Part shown: piece after piece, positions 1-6,166 of the stretch
Layout of the letters: each line of letters starts with the position of its first letter
Position numbering within the stretch: position 1 is the stretch's first letter
DNA from: Acidobacteriota bacterium
Lineage (GTDB): Bacteria; Acidobacteriota; Thermoanaerobaculia; Multivoradales; JAHEKO01
Direction: 5' to 3'
Assembly: GCA_024638355.1 (NCBI GenBank)
Contig: JAHEKO010000123.1
Location: 1-9,181, forward strand
Length of the DNA stretch: 9,181 nucleotides
Program-made: the position numbers and the translations under genes
Notes under the pieces: generated by a model
Database searches by the model: none
The model's input: only the letters and a program-made list of their open reading frames with translations
Told to the model about the DNA's origin: nothing

Positions 1-278
1 CGGCGGTGCTGTTCGAGGAGGACACGCCGCTCGACATCATCGAGCGCATCCAGCCCGACGTGCTGGTCAAGGGGCAGGACTATGCGCTCGACCAGGTCGT
101 CGGCCGCGAGCAGGTCGAAGCTCGCGGCGGCACCGTGGCCCTCGTACCCCTGCTGCCCGGCCAGTCGAGCTCGGCCCTGATCGAGCGCGTCGGACGGCTC
201 TACGAGGCGTCCGCCGGCTCCGAGGAAGACGAGGGATCGCCCGTTCCGGCCGATGCCCCGACCCGGCGCCGCACGTAG
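1..278 (+). CDS. hldE: D-glycero-beta-D-manno-heptose 1-phosphate adenylyltransferase (HldE/RfaE domain II), 3' part only
   Basis: This is the C-terminal end of a gene that starts before the window; the open frame runs in from base 3. The enzyme transfers AMP from ATP to D-glycero-beta-D-manno-heptose 1-phosphate, the last nucleotide-activation step toward ADP-heptose for the lipopolysaccharide inner core, in the cytoplasm. The visible protein has the family's closing motifs in order: FEEDTPLDIIERIQPDVLVKG, then DY, then VVG and V-ARGGTV, then LPGQSSSALIERV, which matches the usual G-x-STT-ii-ri end. The kinase domain of a fused HldE would lie upstream, so bifunctional HldE and stand-alone RfaE2 cannot be told apart. 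After the conserved end comes a variable acidic and Pro-rich tail of about 25 residues. This tail is encoded where the convergent membrane-protein gene ends (79-base overlap). The family call is firm; the symbol is less so. Confidence 0.85.
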   Translation, partial: AVLFEEDTPLDIIERIQPDVLVKGQDYALDQVVGREQVEARGGTVALVPLLPGQSSSALIERVGRLYEASAGSEEDEGSPVPADAPTRRRT

Positions 279-1147
279 ACCAGAGCCAACCAGCCGATCG
301 GGATCCAGATCCAGAGCGTCACGATCCGGAACGCGGCGATGATGACGACCATGTAGTCGGAGCTCAGCTCTTCCATCTTCAGAGAGATGCCGAGCAGCAG
401 CTCGGTCGCCCCGATGCCGCCCGGCAGCCCGGTGCTCACTCCGAGTACGGAGGTCCCGGACGAATAGAAGAGCACGTCCCAGAGCGAGAGATCGCTGGGC
501 AGGTCGCCGACCATCACCCACAGCGCCATGCCGTAGGCGATCCAGCCGCACAGCTGCACCAGCACGATGGCGGGCGTCTGCCAGCTCCACCAGAAGCCCG
601 CGGGGAAGCTCAGCGACCGATGAAGCATTCGCCCGGTGATCCAGTCGCCCAGGGCGGCGACGCTCGCCGCGACCGCTACGAACACCGCCAGCGCCGCCAG
701 GGGATGAAGCTTGAGAGCGAGCAGGCCGACGATCAACGCCAGCACCGACGCCGAGTCGAAGAGGAACACGACGGCTTCCGCCTTGAGACAGGTCTTGAGC
801 GGCGCCTTGCCGAGACGCGAGGCCGAGTCGGGCCGGATCAGCCGGCCGAGCTGCGCCGGCAGCAGGAGGCCGGCGCGGCCGGTCAGGTAGGCGGCGGCCC
901 CGCGACGGGTCCAGATCGGCACGTCGAGCCGCGAGTAGACCCACATCCAGGAGCAGCATTCGAGCCCGACGTCGACGATCGACCAGAGCACGGCGAAGGC
1001 CAGGATGCGCGGTGACTCGCGCAGGTAGCGGAGCACGCCGTCCCACCCCGCCGAGGCCAGCTCGCGAACTCCGTAGAGGGTCACCGCGGCCAGGATGATC
1101 AGCGCGATCAACCTGGCGTGGCGCCGCAGCCGTTCTCTAAGCTGCAT
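200..1147 (-). CDS. LPG_synthase_TM / UPF0104 'flippase-like' polytopic membrane protein
   Basis: A 315-residue integral inner-membrane protein of the family that includes the membrane domain of lysylphosphatidylglycerol synthase and YbhN-type proteins, which act on or move lipids or lipid-linked sugars. It has about seven or eight hydrophobic segments, roughly at residues 12-32, 47-67, 124-145, 149-168, 190-212, 225-245 and 263-292. The two family signatures are present: a glycine/arginine loop near residues 88-105 (TGRAGLLLPAQLGRLIRP) and STGLPGGIGATE at 238-249, like the usual P-PGG-G--E. No soluble aminoacyltransferase domain is attached, so it is not a full MprF. The polar, Ser-rich last 20 residues look unconstrained and are encoded in the overlap with hldE. 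It starts with ATG, 66 bases after the aminotransferase stop, with no clear Shine-Dalgarno, so it is probably the last gene of the minus-strand transcript. The substrate is unknown. Confidence 0.8.
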   Translation of the reverse strand: MQLRERLRRHARLIALIILAAVTLYGVRELASAGWDGVLRYLRESPRILAFAVLWSIVDVGLECCSWMWVYSRLDVPIWTRRGAAAYLTGRAGLLLPAQLGRLIRPDSASRLGKAPLKTCLKAEAVVFLFDSASVLALIVGLLALKLHPLAALAVFVAVAASVAALGDWITGRMLHRSLSFPAGFWWSWQTPAIVLVQLCGWIAYGMALWVMVGDLPSDLSLWDVLFYSSGTSVLGVSTGLPGGIGATELLLGISLKMEELSSDYMVVIIAAFRIVTLWIWIPIGWLALVYVRRRVGASAGTGDPSSSSEPADAS

Positions 1148-1213
1148 CGTCGACGGCGGCGGCGCTGATTCGATTCGCGGAAAGCCTCGAGGCGGTCATC
1201 CGGAGGAGCGCCC

Positions 1214-2431
1214 TCAGACGGCCTTCAGAACGAGCTCGACCTGATCGGCGATTCGGTCCAGCTGTCGTTCGCTCAGCCCGGGAAAGGCGGGCAGATGCAG
1301 CACCTCGCGCTCCGCTCGGGCCGCTCGAGGGAAGCTCCTGCCGTCTTCCAGGAGCCCGCTGCAATCCCGCATGTAGTGGTGCTTGGTGTCGACGCCGCGG
1401 CGCAGGAGCTCGTGCGCCGTCTCCATCATCTTGGGGAAGAGGGCGGTCACCAGCATGTAGTTCGAGACCACGTCGGGCGCCTCGTGGGTCTGAAAGCGAA
1501 CGGCGTGTTGCAGCCGGGATATGAGGCGCTCGGCGCTGCGCACCCGACGCTCGACGTCCGCCTCGGCGGTCTTCATCTGGGCCAGGCCGAGCCGCGCCTG
1601 GTAGTTGGTGTAGCGGCCCATCCGGCCCTGCATGGTGATCTCGTCGGGCTGATAGCCCGAGGCGAAGCGATCGTCGGAGGGGTCGCGCTGCAGCAAGCGC
1701 AGAGCCGGGTAGACCGCGAGATTGAAGAACCAGGGATGGGTGACCGTGGCCTCGAACGTGGTCTTCGAGAGCCGCTTGACGAGCCAGCCCATGTCCTTGT
1801 GCGGCTCCTTGGCAGCCACCGCGCGAACTCGGTCCGCCGCCGCTTCGTCGCGAGCGGTCACCATCCCTCCGCCCATGGTGTTGACGGGTTTGGAGGTCTC
1901 GAAGCTGAAGTAGCCGAAGGAGCCGAATGCTCCGGTCTTGCACCCACCGACCGAGGCGCCGTAGCAGTGCGCGCAGTCTTCGATGAGTACGGCGCCGTGG
2001 GACTCGGCGAGCCGGCGGATCTCGCGGATGCGGCAGGGGACGCCGTAGAGGTGGGTAACGACCACCGCGCGGGTGTTCTCCGAGATGGCGGCGGCCAGGG
2101 CCTCGGGATCCATCCCCAGGGTCTGCGGCTCGCAGTCGACGAAGCGCACGGAGTAGCCCAGGGAGCGAGCCAGGTGGGGAACCACCGGATAGCCGAAGGC
2201 CGAGAAGATCACCTCGGCACCCGGCTCGAGCTCGAGCGCCTCGAAGATGAAGCGCAGGCCGGCGCGCCCCGACGGCACCGCGATCGCTGCCTCGCAGCCG
2301 ATGAAGTCGGCAAACGCCCGCTCGAAGTCGGCGATGGCATCGCCCTTCCACAGGTCGCCGCGCAAGGCGCCGCCGACGGCCCGGGTCCATCCGCTGGGCG
2401 GCAGCCGCACTCTCTGTCGCGCTATGGCCAT
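1214..2431 (-). CDS. DegT/DnrJ/EryC1/StrS-family PLP-dependent aminotransferase
   Basis: A 405-residue, full-length member of the PLP aminotransferase family that normally transaminates keto groups of nucleotide-linked sugars. Visible features are the phosphate-binding SGRAGL at 54-59, an aromatic FGYP segment at 79-82, HLYG at 127-130, the pyridine-nitrogen Asp in LIEDCAHCYGA (Asp152), and the Schiff-base Lys181 in FSFETSKPVNTMGGG. It ends with a typical LHLPAFPGLSERQLDRI segment (378-394). Two things are unusual. The sequence after the Lys loop reads NTMGGG rather than the common GEGG. Residues about 222-247 are rich in aromatic and aliphatic residues (FEATVTHPWFFNLAVYPALRLL), which suggests a greasy surface or a substrate other than a free nucleotide sugar. 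It starts at ATG, 77 bases downstream of the radical SAM stop, with a hairpin in that gap. The family is firm; the substrate is not known. Confidence 0.88.
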   Translation of the reverse strand: MAIARQRVRLPPSGWTRAVGGALRGDLWKGDAIADFERAFADFIGCEAAIAVPSGRAGLRFIFEALELEPGAEVIFSAFGYPVVPHLARSLGYSVRFVDCEPQTLGMDPEALAAAISENTRAVVVTHLYGVPCRIREIRRLAESHGAVLIEDCAHCYGASVGGCKTGAFGSFGYFSFETSKPVNTMGGGMVTARDEAAADRVRAVAAKEPHKDMGWLVKRLSKTTFEATVTHPWFFNLAVYPALRLLQRDPSDDRFASGYQPDEITMQGRMGRYTNYQARLGLAQMKTAEADVERRVRSAERLISRLQHAVRFQTHEAPDVVSNYMLVTALFPKMMETAHELLRRGVDTKHHYMRDCSGLLEDGRSFPRAARAEREVLHLPAFPGLSERQLDRIADQVELVLKAV

Positions 2432-2456
2432 GCTCTTGGGTTCTGATCGCCGACTG

Positions 2457-2486
2457 CAGGGTCGGACGTCGTAGGAGACGACCCTG
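2457..2486 (-). repeat. Inverted repeat (hairpin) between radical SAM and aminotransferase genes
   Basis: CAGGGTCG at 2457-2464 pairs perfectly with CGACCCTG at 2479-2486, an 8-base-pair stem with a 14-base loop. An alternative stem, GTCGT (2468-2472) with ACGAC (2478-2482), uses part of the same right arm, so the two folds exclude each other. In the minus-strand transcript this lies about 25 bases after the radical SAM stop and about 25 bases before the aminotransferase ATG. No U-run follows, so it is not a standard intrinsic terminator. It could be a processing or attenuation element, or chance in GC-rich DNA. Confidence 0.4.
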
Positions 2487-2508
2487 GCCCGGGTGGTGGG
2501 AAGGCAGC

Positions 2509-3909
2509 CTAGGCTTCCGGGCGCTCGGTGTCAAACGAGACCCCGCGAAGACGCTCGTTGAGCTCGTCGCGAAGGCCGGTGGCGTTCAGCTCGCACATCG
2601 GCAGCATGCGGTCGCCGACCGGCACCTTGAAGGTGCAGGCGGCCAGCCGCTCCCGCCCGATGTCGGTGTCGAGCTCGTCTTGGCTCATGAACTTGTGGAC
2701 GACGATGGCGAGAGGACGGATGCGGAGCGGCCGGCCGCGCAAGAGCTGGCCGAGGGCCGCGAAAAGCCAGGCGCGAAGGCCCCAGGCGCGGTAGGTGGAG
2801 TAGAGCGGCGTCTCGAGCAGCAGCAGGGGATGAGCGAGACAGAGCGAGAGGAAGCCGATGAGGGTCTCCGCCCGGCTCTTGCCGCGGACGGTGAAGCCGC
2901 CGATCGCGAGCATCAGTCGCCGGAGATAGGAGCGGTCCCACCCGCGGCCCTCGCGGGCGGTCTCGAGAACCGCCCGCCGCCCCCCGCATTCGAGCAGGAC
3001 GACCGGCGCCAGGATGTTGCACTCGGGATGCCCGAAGTGCATGGCGTGGCGGTTCAGCTTCCGGCCCAGCCCGTCGCAGATACGCGACCAGATGTCGTCG
3101 AGCTCGAGCCCCGAGATCCGGCGGTCCCGCGTTCGGCCCACCTCGGCGACCGGCTGGAACGAGATCATCCGGAAGGCGTCGGCGTTGGCGGCGATCCAGC
3201 GCATCACCTCGGCGACGTCGTCGACGTTCCGCTCGGTGACGGTGACCGTGTGCGCCGAGTGAAAGCGTCTCCCGGTCTCCGACCGGACTCGCCGCACGAG
3301 GTCGGCATAGCGCGAGCGGACCGGGTGCAGGTCGGCCTCGCGAAGGCCGGGACGCCAGCCGTCGCGCCCCCGCTGGGTGACGTCCACGTGGATCGATATC
3401 TTCTCGAGGCCGTGCTCGCGAACCAGCTCCAACAGGTAATCGGGCTCGCGCAGGAATCGCTGCCCGTGGGTCATCACCATGGGGTCGAGGCCGATCGCCC
3501 TGGCGTAGTCCACGTAACGTCCCAGGGTCTCGCGGGGGAGCAGCGTCACCTCTCCCGAGGTGATCTGGGCCTTGCCCTGGGGACCGAGGTAAGCGCGCAA
3601 GGCGTCGAGCTGGCGCAGCACCTCGTCTTCCCCGAGCGGCGGCGTCGCGTTCGCCCGCCCGGCCAGGTAGCAGCTGGTGCAGGCGAAGTCACAGCGCTCC
3701 ATCACCCCGTGGGTCGCTCCGCAGGAATGATGCCCCCTGCCGGCGACCTGCAGTGGGCCGCGGACCGCCGCCGGGAGCTCCAGCCGGCGCTGCGCGTTGA
3801 CCCGATTGCTCTCCTCGGGGATCGGCTCGCGAAACGCCCGCCACCATCTGCGCAGCCGGCTCTCGCGAGGAGCGGGCGGTGCCTGCGGCAAGCTCGGCGA
3901 GGAGATCAC
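2509..3909 (-). CDS. Radical SAM enzyme, Tes/Mss-like (putative)
   Basis: A 466-residue radical SAM protein. Cys73, Cys77 and Cys80 form the CxxxCxxC motif (RCDFACTSCY) that holds the SAM-cleaving [4Fe-4S] cluster. ITSGEVTL at 116-123 takes the place of the GGE motif that binds the SAM amino group. Further on come FQPVAEVGR (251-259), HPECN (294-298) with Cys308 after it, and a C-terminal Cys425...LPMC439ELN; Cys63 also precedes the main motif. This order of a late HPxC and a final C-x13-C ending in P-x-C-x-x-N recalls, from memory, archaeal tetraether synthase and bacterial membrane-spanning lipid synthases, in which extra Cys residues hold auxiliary clusters. Residues about 349-391 are strongly hydrophobic and could touch membrane lipid. 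The start is GTG at 3909, fixed by a 4-base GTGA overlap with the DUF547 stop. The radical SAM call is firm; the lipid role is inferred. Confidence 0.88.
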   Translation of the reverse strand: MISSPSLPQAPPAPRESRLRRWWRAFREPIPEESNRVNAQRRLELPAAVRGPLQVAGRGHHSCGATHGVMERCDFACTSCYLAGRANATPPLGEDEVLRQLDALRAYLGPQGKAQITSGEVTLLPRETLGRYVDYARAIGLDPMVMTHGQRFLREPDYLLELVREHGLEKISIHVDVTQRGRDGWRPGLREADLHPVRSRYADLVRRVRSETGRRFHSAHTVTVTERNVDDVAEVMRWIAANADAFRMISFQPVAEVGRTRDRRISGLELDDIWSRICDGLGRKLNRHAMHFGHPECNILAPVVLLECGGRRAVLETAREGRGWDRSYLRRLMLAIGGFTVRGKSRAETLIGFLSLCLAHPLLLLETPLYSTYRAWGLRAWLFAALGQLLRGRPLRIRPLAIVVHKFMSQDELDTDIGRERLAACTFKVPVGDRMLPMCELNATGLRDELNERLRGVSFDTERPEA

Positions 3910-4730
3910 GGGGACTGCCTGTTCAACCGCTTGTCGTACTTCTGGAACTTGATGCGGAAGTCGCGCGGGATCGGCGTGTCGGAGCTCCGATAGCGGTTGA
4001 CGTAGTCGATCAGGTTCGGCTTCTCGATCCCCTGTGCGGCCTCGAAGTCGAGGAAGTCGCGGGTGAACCAGTCGAAGATCTTAGACAGGTGAACGACGCG
4101 GCCACCCCTGTCCACGCGGACATGGAGGGGAGACGCGACGAACTCGATCATCGCCTCGTCGAGCTCGGTATCGAGCGTGTCGGGCGAGAAGGGGGCGCGG
4201 GGCAGCCGCGGGCAGCCGACCGAAGCGCAGTTGAGGGCGGCGTGGATCCGTGGATCGCCAAACCCCTCGCGAACCCAGTCGTCTTCGAGCTTCTTCAGGC
4301 TGATCTTCTCGCCTCCGACGGTGAACTTCTGCCGGACGAAGAACCCGAATCCGGTGCCGGTCCGGCCCCACACGGTCTCGAGCTCGGGGCCCTTGTCCAG
4401 CACCCCGCGGAAGACCAGCGCGTTGTAGGCGTTGATGTAGTAGGCGAGCTCGTGGTCGGAGGTCTCGAAGCGGTCGGGATGGCTGCGTGGACTGACGGCC
4501 TCGATCGCGGCGATCACTCGCTCGAGAGCCCGGGTGTCCCGGGCCAGGGCCTGGTAATCGACGAAGCCTTCTTCGTCCACGACCTGCTCGAGCACCTCGG
4601 CCCAATCGGCATAGGGGAAGGTCGTCGGCTCGATCTCGGCCGGCAGCGATGCGTCGGGCATCACCGCGACGAGCAGCAGGACGAGCACCGCGGAATTCCG
4701 GAATCGGCCATGCGAGTTCAGAGCATCCAC
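3906..4730 (-). CDS. Exported DUF547 protein
   Basis: A DUF547 (PF04784) protein of unknown biochemical role. Numbered from the chosen start, it shows the family signatures YYINAYNALV (97-106), then HAALNCASVGCPRL (163-176) with the conserved Asn, Cys168 and Cys173, then DTELDEAMIEFV (187-198), and an FDWFTRDF segment near 219-226. A hydrophobic stretch at about 14-31 (AVLVLLLVAV) followed by small residues indicates a signal peptide, so the protein should be periplasmic or membrane-anchored. The frame stays open to another GTG at 4781. GTG at 4730 is preferred because it follows a purine run (AAGAAGAAG) and gives a normal-length signal peptide. Its TGA lies inside the GTG start of the radical SAM gene (GTGA), so translation of the two is probably coupled. 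Its conserved Cys pair and coupling suggest a partner or accessory role, but no reaction can be assigned. Confidence 0.85.
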   Translation of the reverse strand: MDALNSHGRFRNSAVLVLLLVAVMPDASLPAEIEPTTFPYADWAEVLEQVVDEEGFVDYQALARDTRALERVIAAIEAVSPRSHPDRFETSDHELAYYINAYNALVFRGVLDKGPELETVWGRTGTGFGFFVRQKFTVGGEKISLKKLEDDWVREGFGDPRIHAALNCASVGCPRLPRAPFSPDTLDTELDEAMIEFVASPLHVRVDRGGRVVHLSKIFDWFTRDFLDFEAAQGIEKPNLIDYVNRYRSSDTPIPRDFRIKFQKYDKRLNRQSP

Positions 4731-4832
4731 CTTCTTCTTGTCTCGACGGGACTGTACACGAGCGCCGCCCGTAGTCACCACCGCTTGCGGTGCGGTGTCG
4801 AAGGTTGGCGAGATCTCGTCGCCGGGAGGGCG
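4731..4832. other. AraC-DUF547 intergenic gap with a small hairpin
   Basis: About 100 bases lie between the regulator stop and the chosen DUF547 start (51 if the upstream GTG at 4781 is used). It holds a short inverted repeat, CACCG (4779-4783) with CGGTG (4788-4792) around a CTTG loop, and the purine run just before 4730 that may serve as the ribosome binding site. No clear promoter or U-run terminator is visible, so read-through from the regulator gene is possible. Confidence 0.4.
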
Positions 4833-5843
4833 TTACGAGGCGAGGCGAAACTGCAGCGGCGAAGCCCCTTCCCACCGCCGGAAGGCGCGGTAGAAGGTGC
4901 TCGGCTCCGAGTAGCCGAGGAGAAAGGCCACCTCGTAGATCGAGAGCTCGGTCTCGCCCAGGAGCTGGTTCGCCATCTCGTGGCGGAACTCGTCCCGCAG
5001 CTCGCTGAACGACGTGCTTTCGTCGTTCAGGCGGCGCTGCAGCGTTCGTGGACTCATCGCCAGACGCGAAGCGATCTCCTCGAGGGAGACCTCTCCGGCC
5101 TTCAAGCCCTCCCAGAGCGCCCGCTGGACCTTCCCGGTGACGTCGGCGCCGGGAACCATTCCTTCGAGGATGTGCGTCGCGTGCTGCTCCAGGTACCGCC
5201 CCAGCTCGATGTCGGCCGTCTGAATGGGCACGTCCAGATCGCTGCGACGCAGGACCAGTTGGCCGACCGGACTCTGGAAGCGGAGCGGCGCCGCGAAGAA
5301 GCGGCGCACCGCACCGAGGTCGTGATCGGCCCGCGCGTAGGGGACCTGGACTTCCAAAGGCGTCAAGTCCCGGCCGGTGACTCCTCGCAGGACCGACAGC
5401 AAGCCCGAGAGCATCCAGTCGGAGACGGCTCGCTCGAGGAGCGGCGAGAGCAGTCTGGCGCTCCAACCGATCTCGACCCGGTCGGCGGCGAGGCGATAGC
5501 GGGGCGCCCGGCTCTCGCGCCAGAGCTCGAAGAAGCGGGCGAAGCGGTCGAGAGCGCCGCCGAGCGTGGCGCTGTGCTGCATGAGATAGCCGAGGAGGCC
5601 GACCTCGCGTACTCCCAGCCGTGAGCCCAGCCGTAGGCCGACGTCCGGGTCCCCCGTCGACGCCGCAATGAACCGCCAGAGGTCGAGCCACTTCCTGACC
5701 TGGATGCGGGAATCGGGGTCGCTCAGCTCGGTTTCGCTGAGTCCCGACCCACGGAGCATCGCCCGCCGCTCGAGACCGAGCTCCTCGGCGTGCGTCAGCA
5801 CGAATCGCGGGGCACGGGCGAGCATCGTCTCGAGGATCGGCAT
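4833..5843 (-). CDS. AraC-family transcriptional regulator (N-terminal Arabinose_bd-type sensor domain)
   Basis: A 336-residue cytoplasmic DNA-binding regulator, normal in length for the OruR/ArgR-like branch of the AraC/XylS family. Residues about 10-200 form an effector-binding region like PF12625, with LGLRLGSRLG-type and GLLGYLMQHSATLGGAL (82-98) segments. The C-terminal AraC domain carries two helix-turn-helix units: SLEEIASRLAMSPRTLQRRL (253-272) and IYEVAFLLGYSEPSTFYRAF (302-321), followed by the closing W-G-SP-QFR. It starts at ATG 5843; a second ATG six codons in (5825) is also possible, and neither has a strong Shine-Dalgarno. It reads in the same direction as the DUF547/radical SAM genes and diverges from the DUF3187 gene, so either set could be its target. 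The effector is unknown; residues in this sensor class do not reveal the ligand by eye. Confidence 0.9.
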   Translation of the reverse strand: MPILETMLARAPRFVLTHAEELGLERRAMLRGSGLSETELSDPDSRIQVRKWLDLWRFIAASTGDPDVGLRLGSRLGVREVGLLGYLMQHSATLGGALDRFARFFELWRESRAPRYRLAADRVEIGWSARLLSPLLERAVSDWMLSGLLSVLRGVTGRDLTPLEVQVPYARADHDLGAVRRFFAAPLRFQSPVGQLVLRRSDLDVPIQTADIELGRYLEQHATHILEGMVPGADVTGKVQRALWEGLKAGEVSLEEIASRLAMSPRTLQRRLNDESTSFSELRDEFRHEMANQLLGETELSIYEVAFLLGYSEPSTFYRAFRRWEGASPLQFRLAS

Positions 5844-6166
5844 GCGAGTTTCGAGAGGCTACTACGAGTCGCCAGGCGAAAGGTTGACCAGCGCCGGGCT
5901 CGAATCCTTCCGTCAGAGGTGCACGAGGATGCGACCTTCAGCCCGCGCTCGTTTCATGGCAACCTACGCCGGCGAGGGTCGGAGCTCGAGGCACCTGGGT
6001 CGCGATGGAAAAGAGTCCTGTCGATTTCGACGAAGATGGTAGTGGCGGCCCTCATGCCGCCGTCGATCTGCCTAGAGCATGGGCCACGAAGAGGTCGCGC
6101 AAGCCCTTGCGGAGGCGGCGGGCGAGTAGCCTGCCGGCGAACCCGGCGGTCGTGAGACGTTTCCTG
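5844..6166. other. Divergent intergenic region with a decayed copy of the phosphatase leader
   Basis: About 320 bases lie between the AraC-type gene and the signal-peptide start of the DUF3187 gene. No convincing -10/-35 pair was found on either strand. Its main content is a stretch (about 5948-6052) that resembles 7404-7508 before and into the phosphatase gene. Another item is a 6-base-pair inverted repeat, GGCGGC (6044-6049) with GCCGCC (6056-6061). The frame continuing from the repeat stays open to a TGA at 6153-6155 that overlaps a possible GTG start of DUF3187 at 6152. Confidence 0.5.
5948..6052 (+). repeat. Diverged direct repeat, copy 1 (decayed gene start)
   Basis: Bases 5991-6052 match 7447-7508 at 48 of 62 positions without a gap, by hand alignment. 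The upstream 43 bases of each copy have the same total length and align with small gaps (for example CTCG-TT-CATG-CA-CTACG). Relative to copy 2, the start codon ATG (7480) is ATT here (6024-6026) and the AGGAG ribosome binding site is AAGAG (6011-6015). The translated run (I)STKMVVAAL parallels the phosphatase start MSRKLMVPAL. It is either a relic of a duplicated gene start or a conserved leader. Confidence 0.6.

Noticed and set aside
1137..2534. Second minus-strand frame over the aminotransferase
   Set aside because: It is an Arg/Pro-rich frame-shifted shadow of the DegT gene with no conserved motif.
3879..5624. Long plus-strand open frame antisense to DUF547 and the AraC gene
   Set aside because: It has no recognisable domain, is rich in Arg, Gly and Ala, and lies opposite two well-supported genes; this is typical of high-GC DNA.
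6044..6061. GGCGGC...GCCGCC hairpin as a terminator or regulatory RNA
   Set aside because: It is only six base pairs in very GC-rich DNA, has no U-run, and sits inside the degraded leader repeat.
6005..6166. Extended N-terminus of DUF3187 starting at ATG 6005
   Set aside because: It would place about 54 basic residues ahead of a good signal peptide, and the stretch is better explained by the leader repeat.
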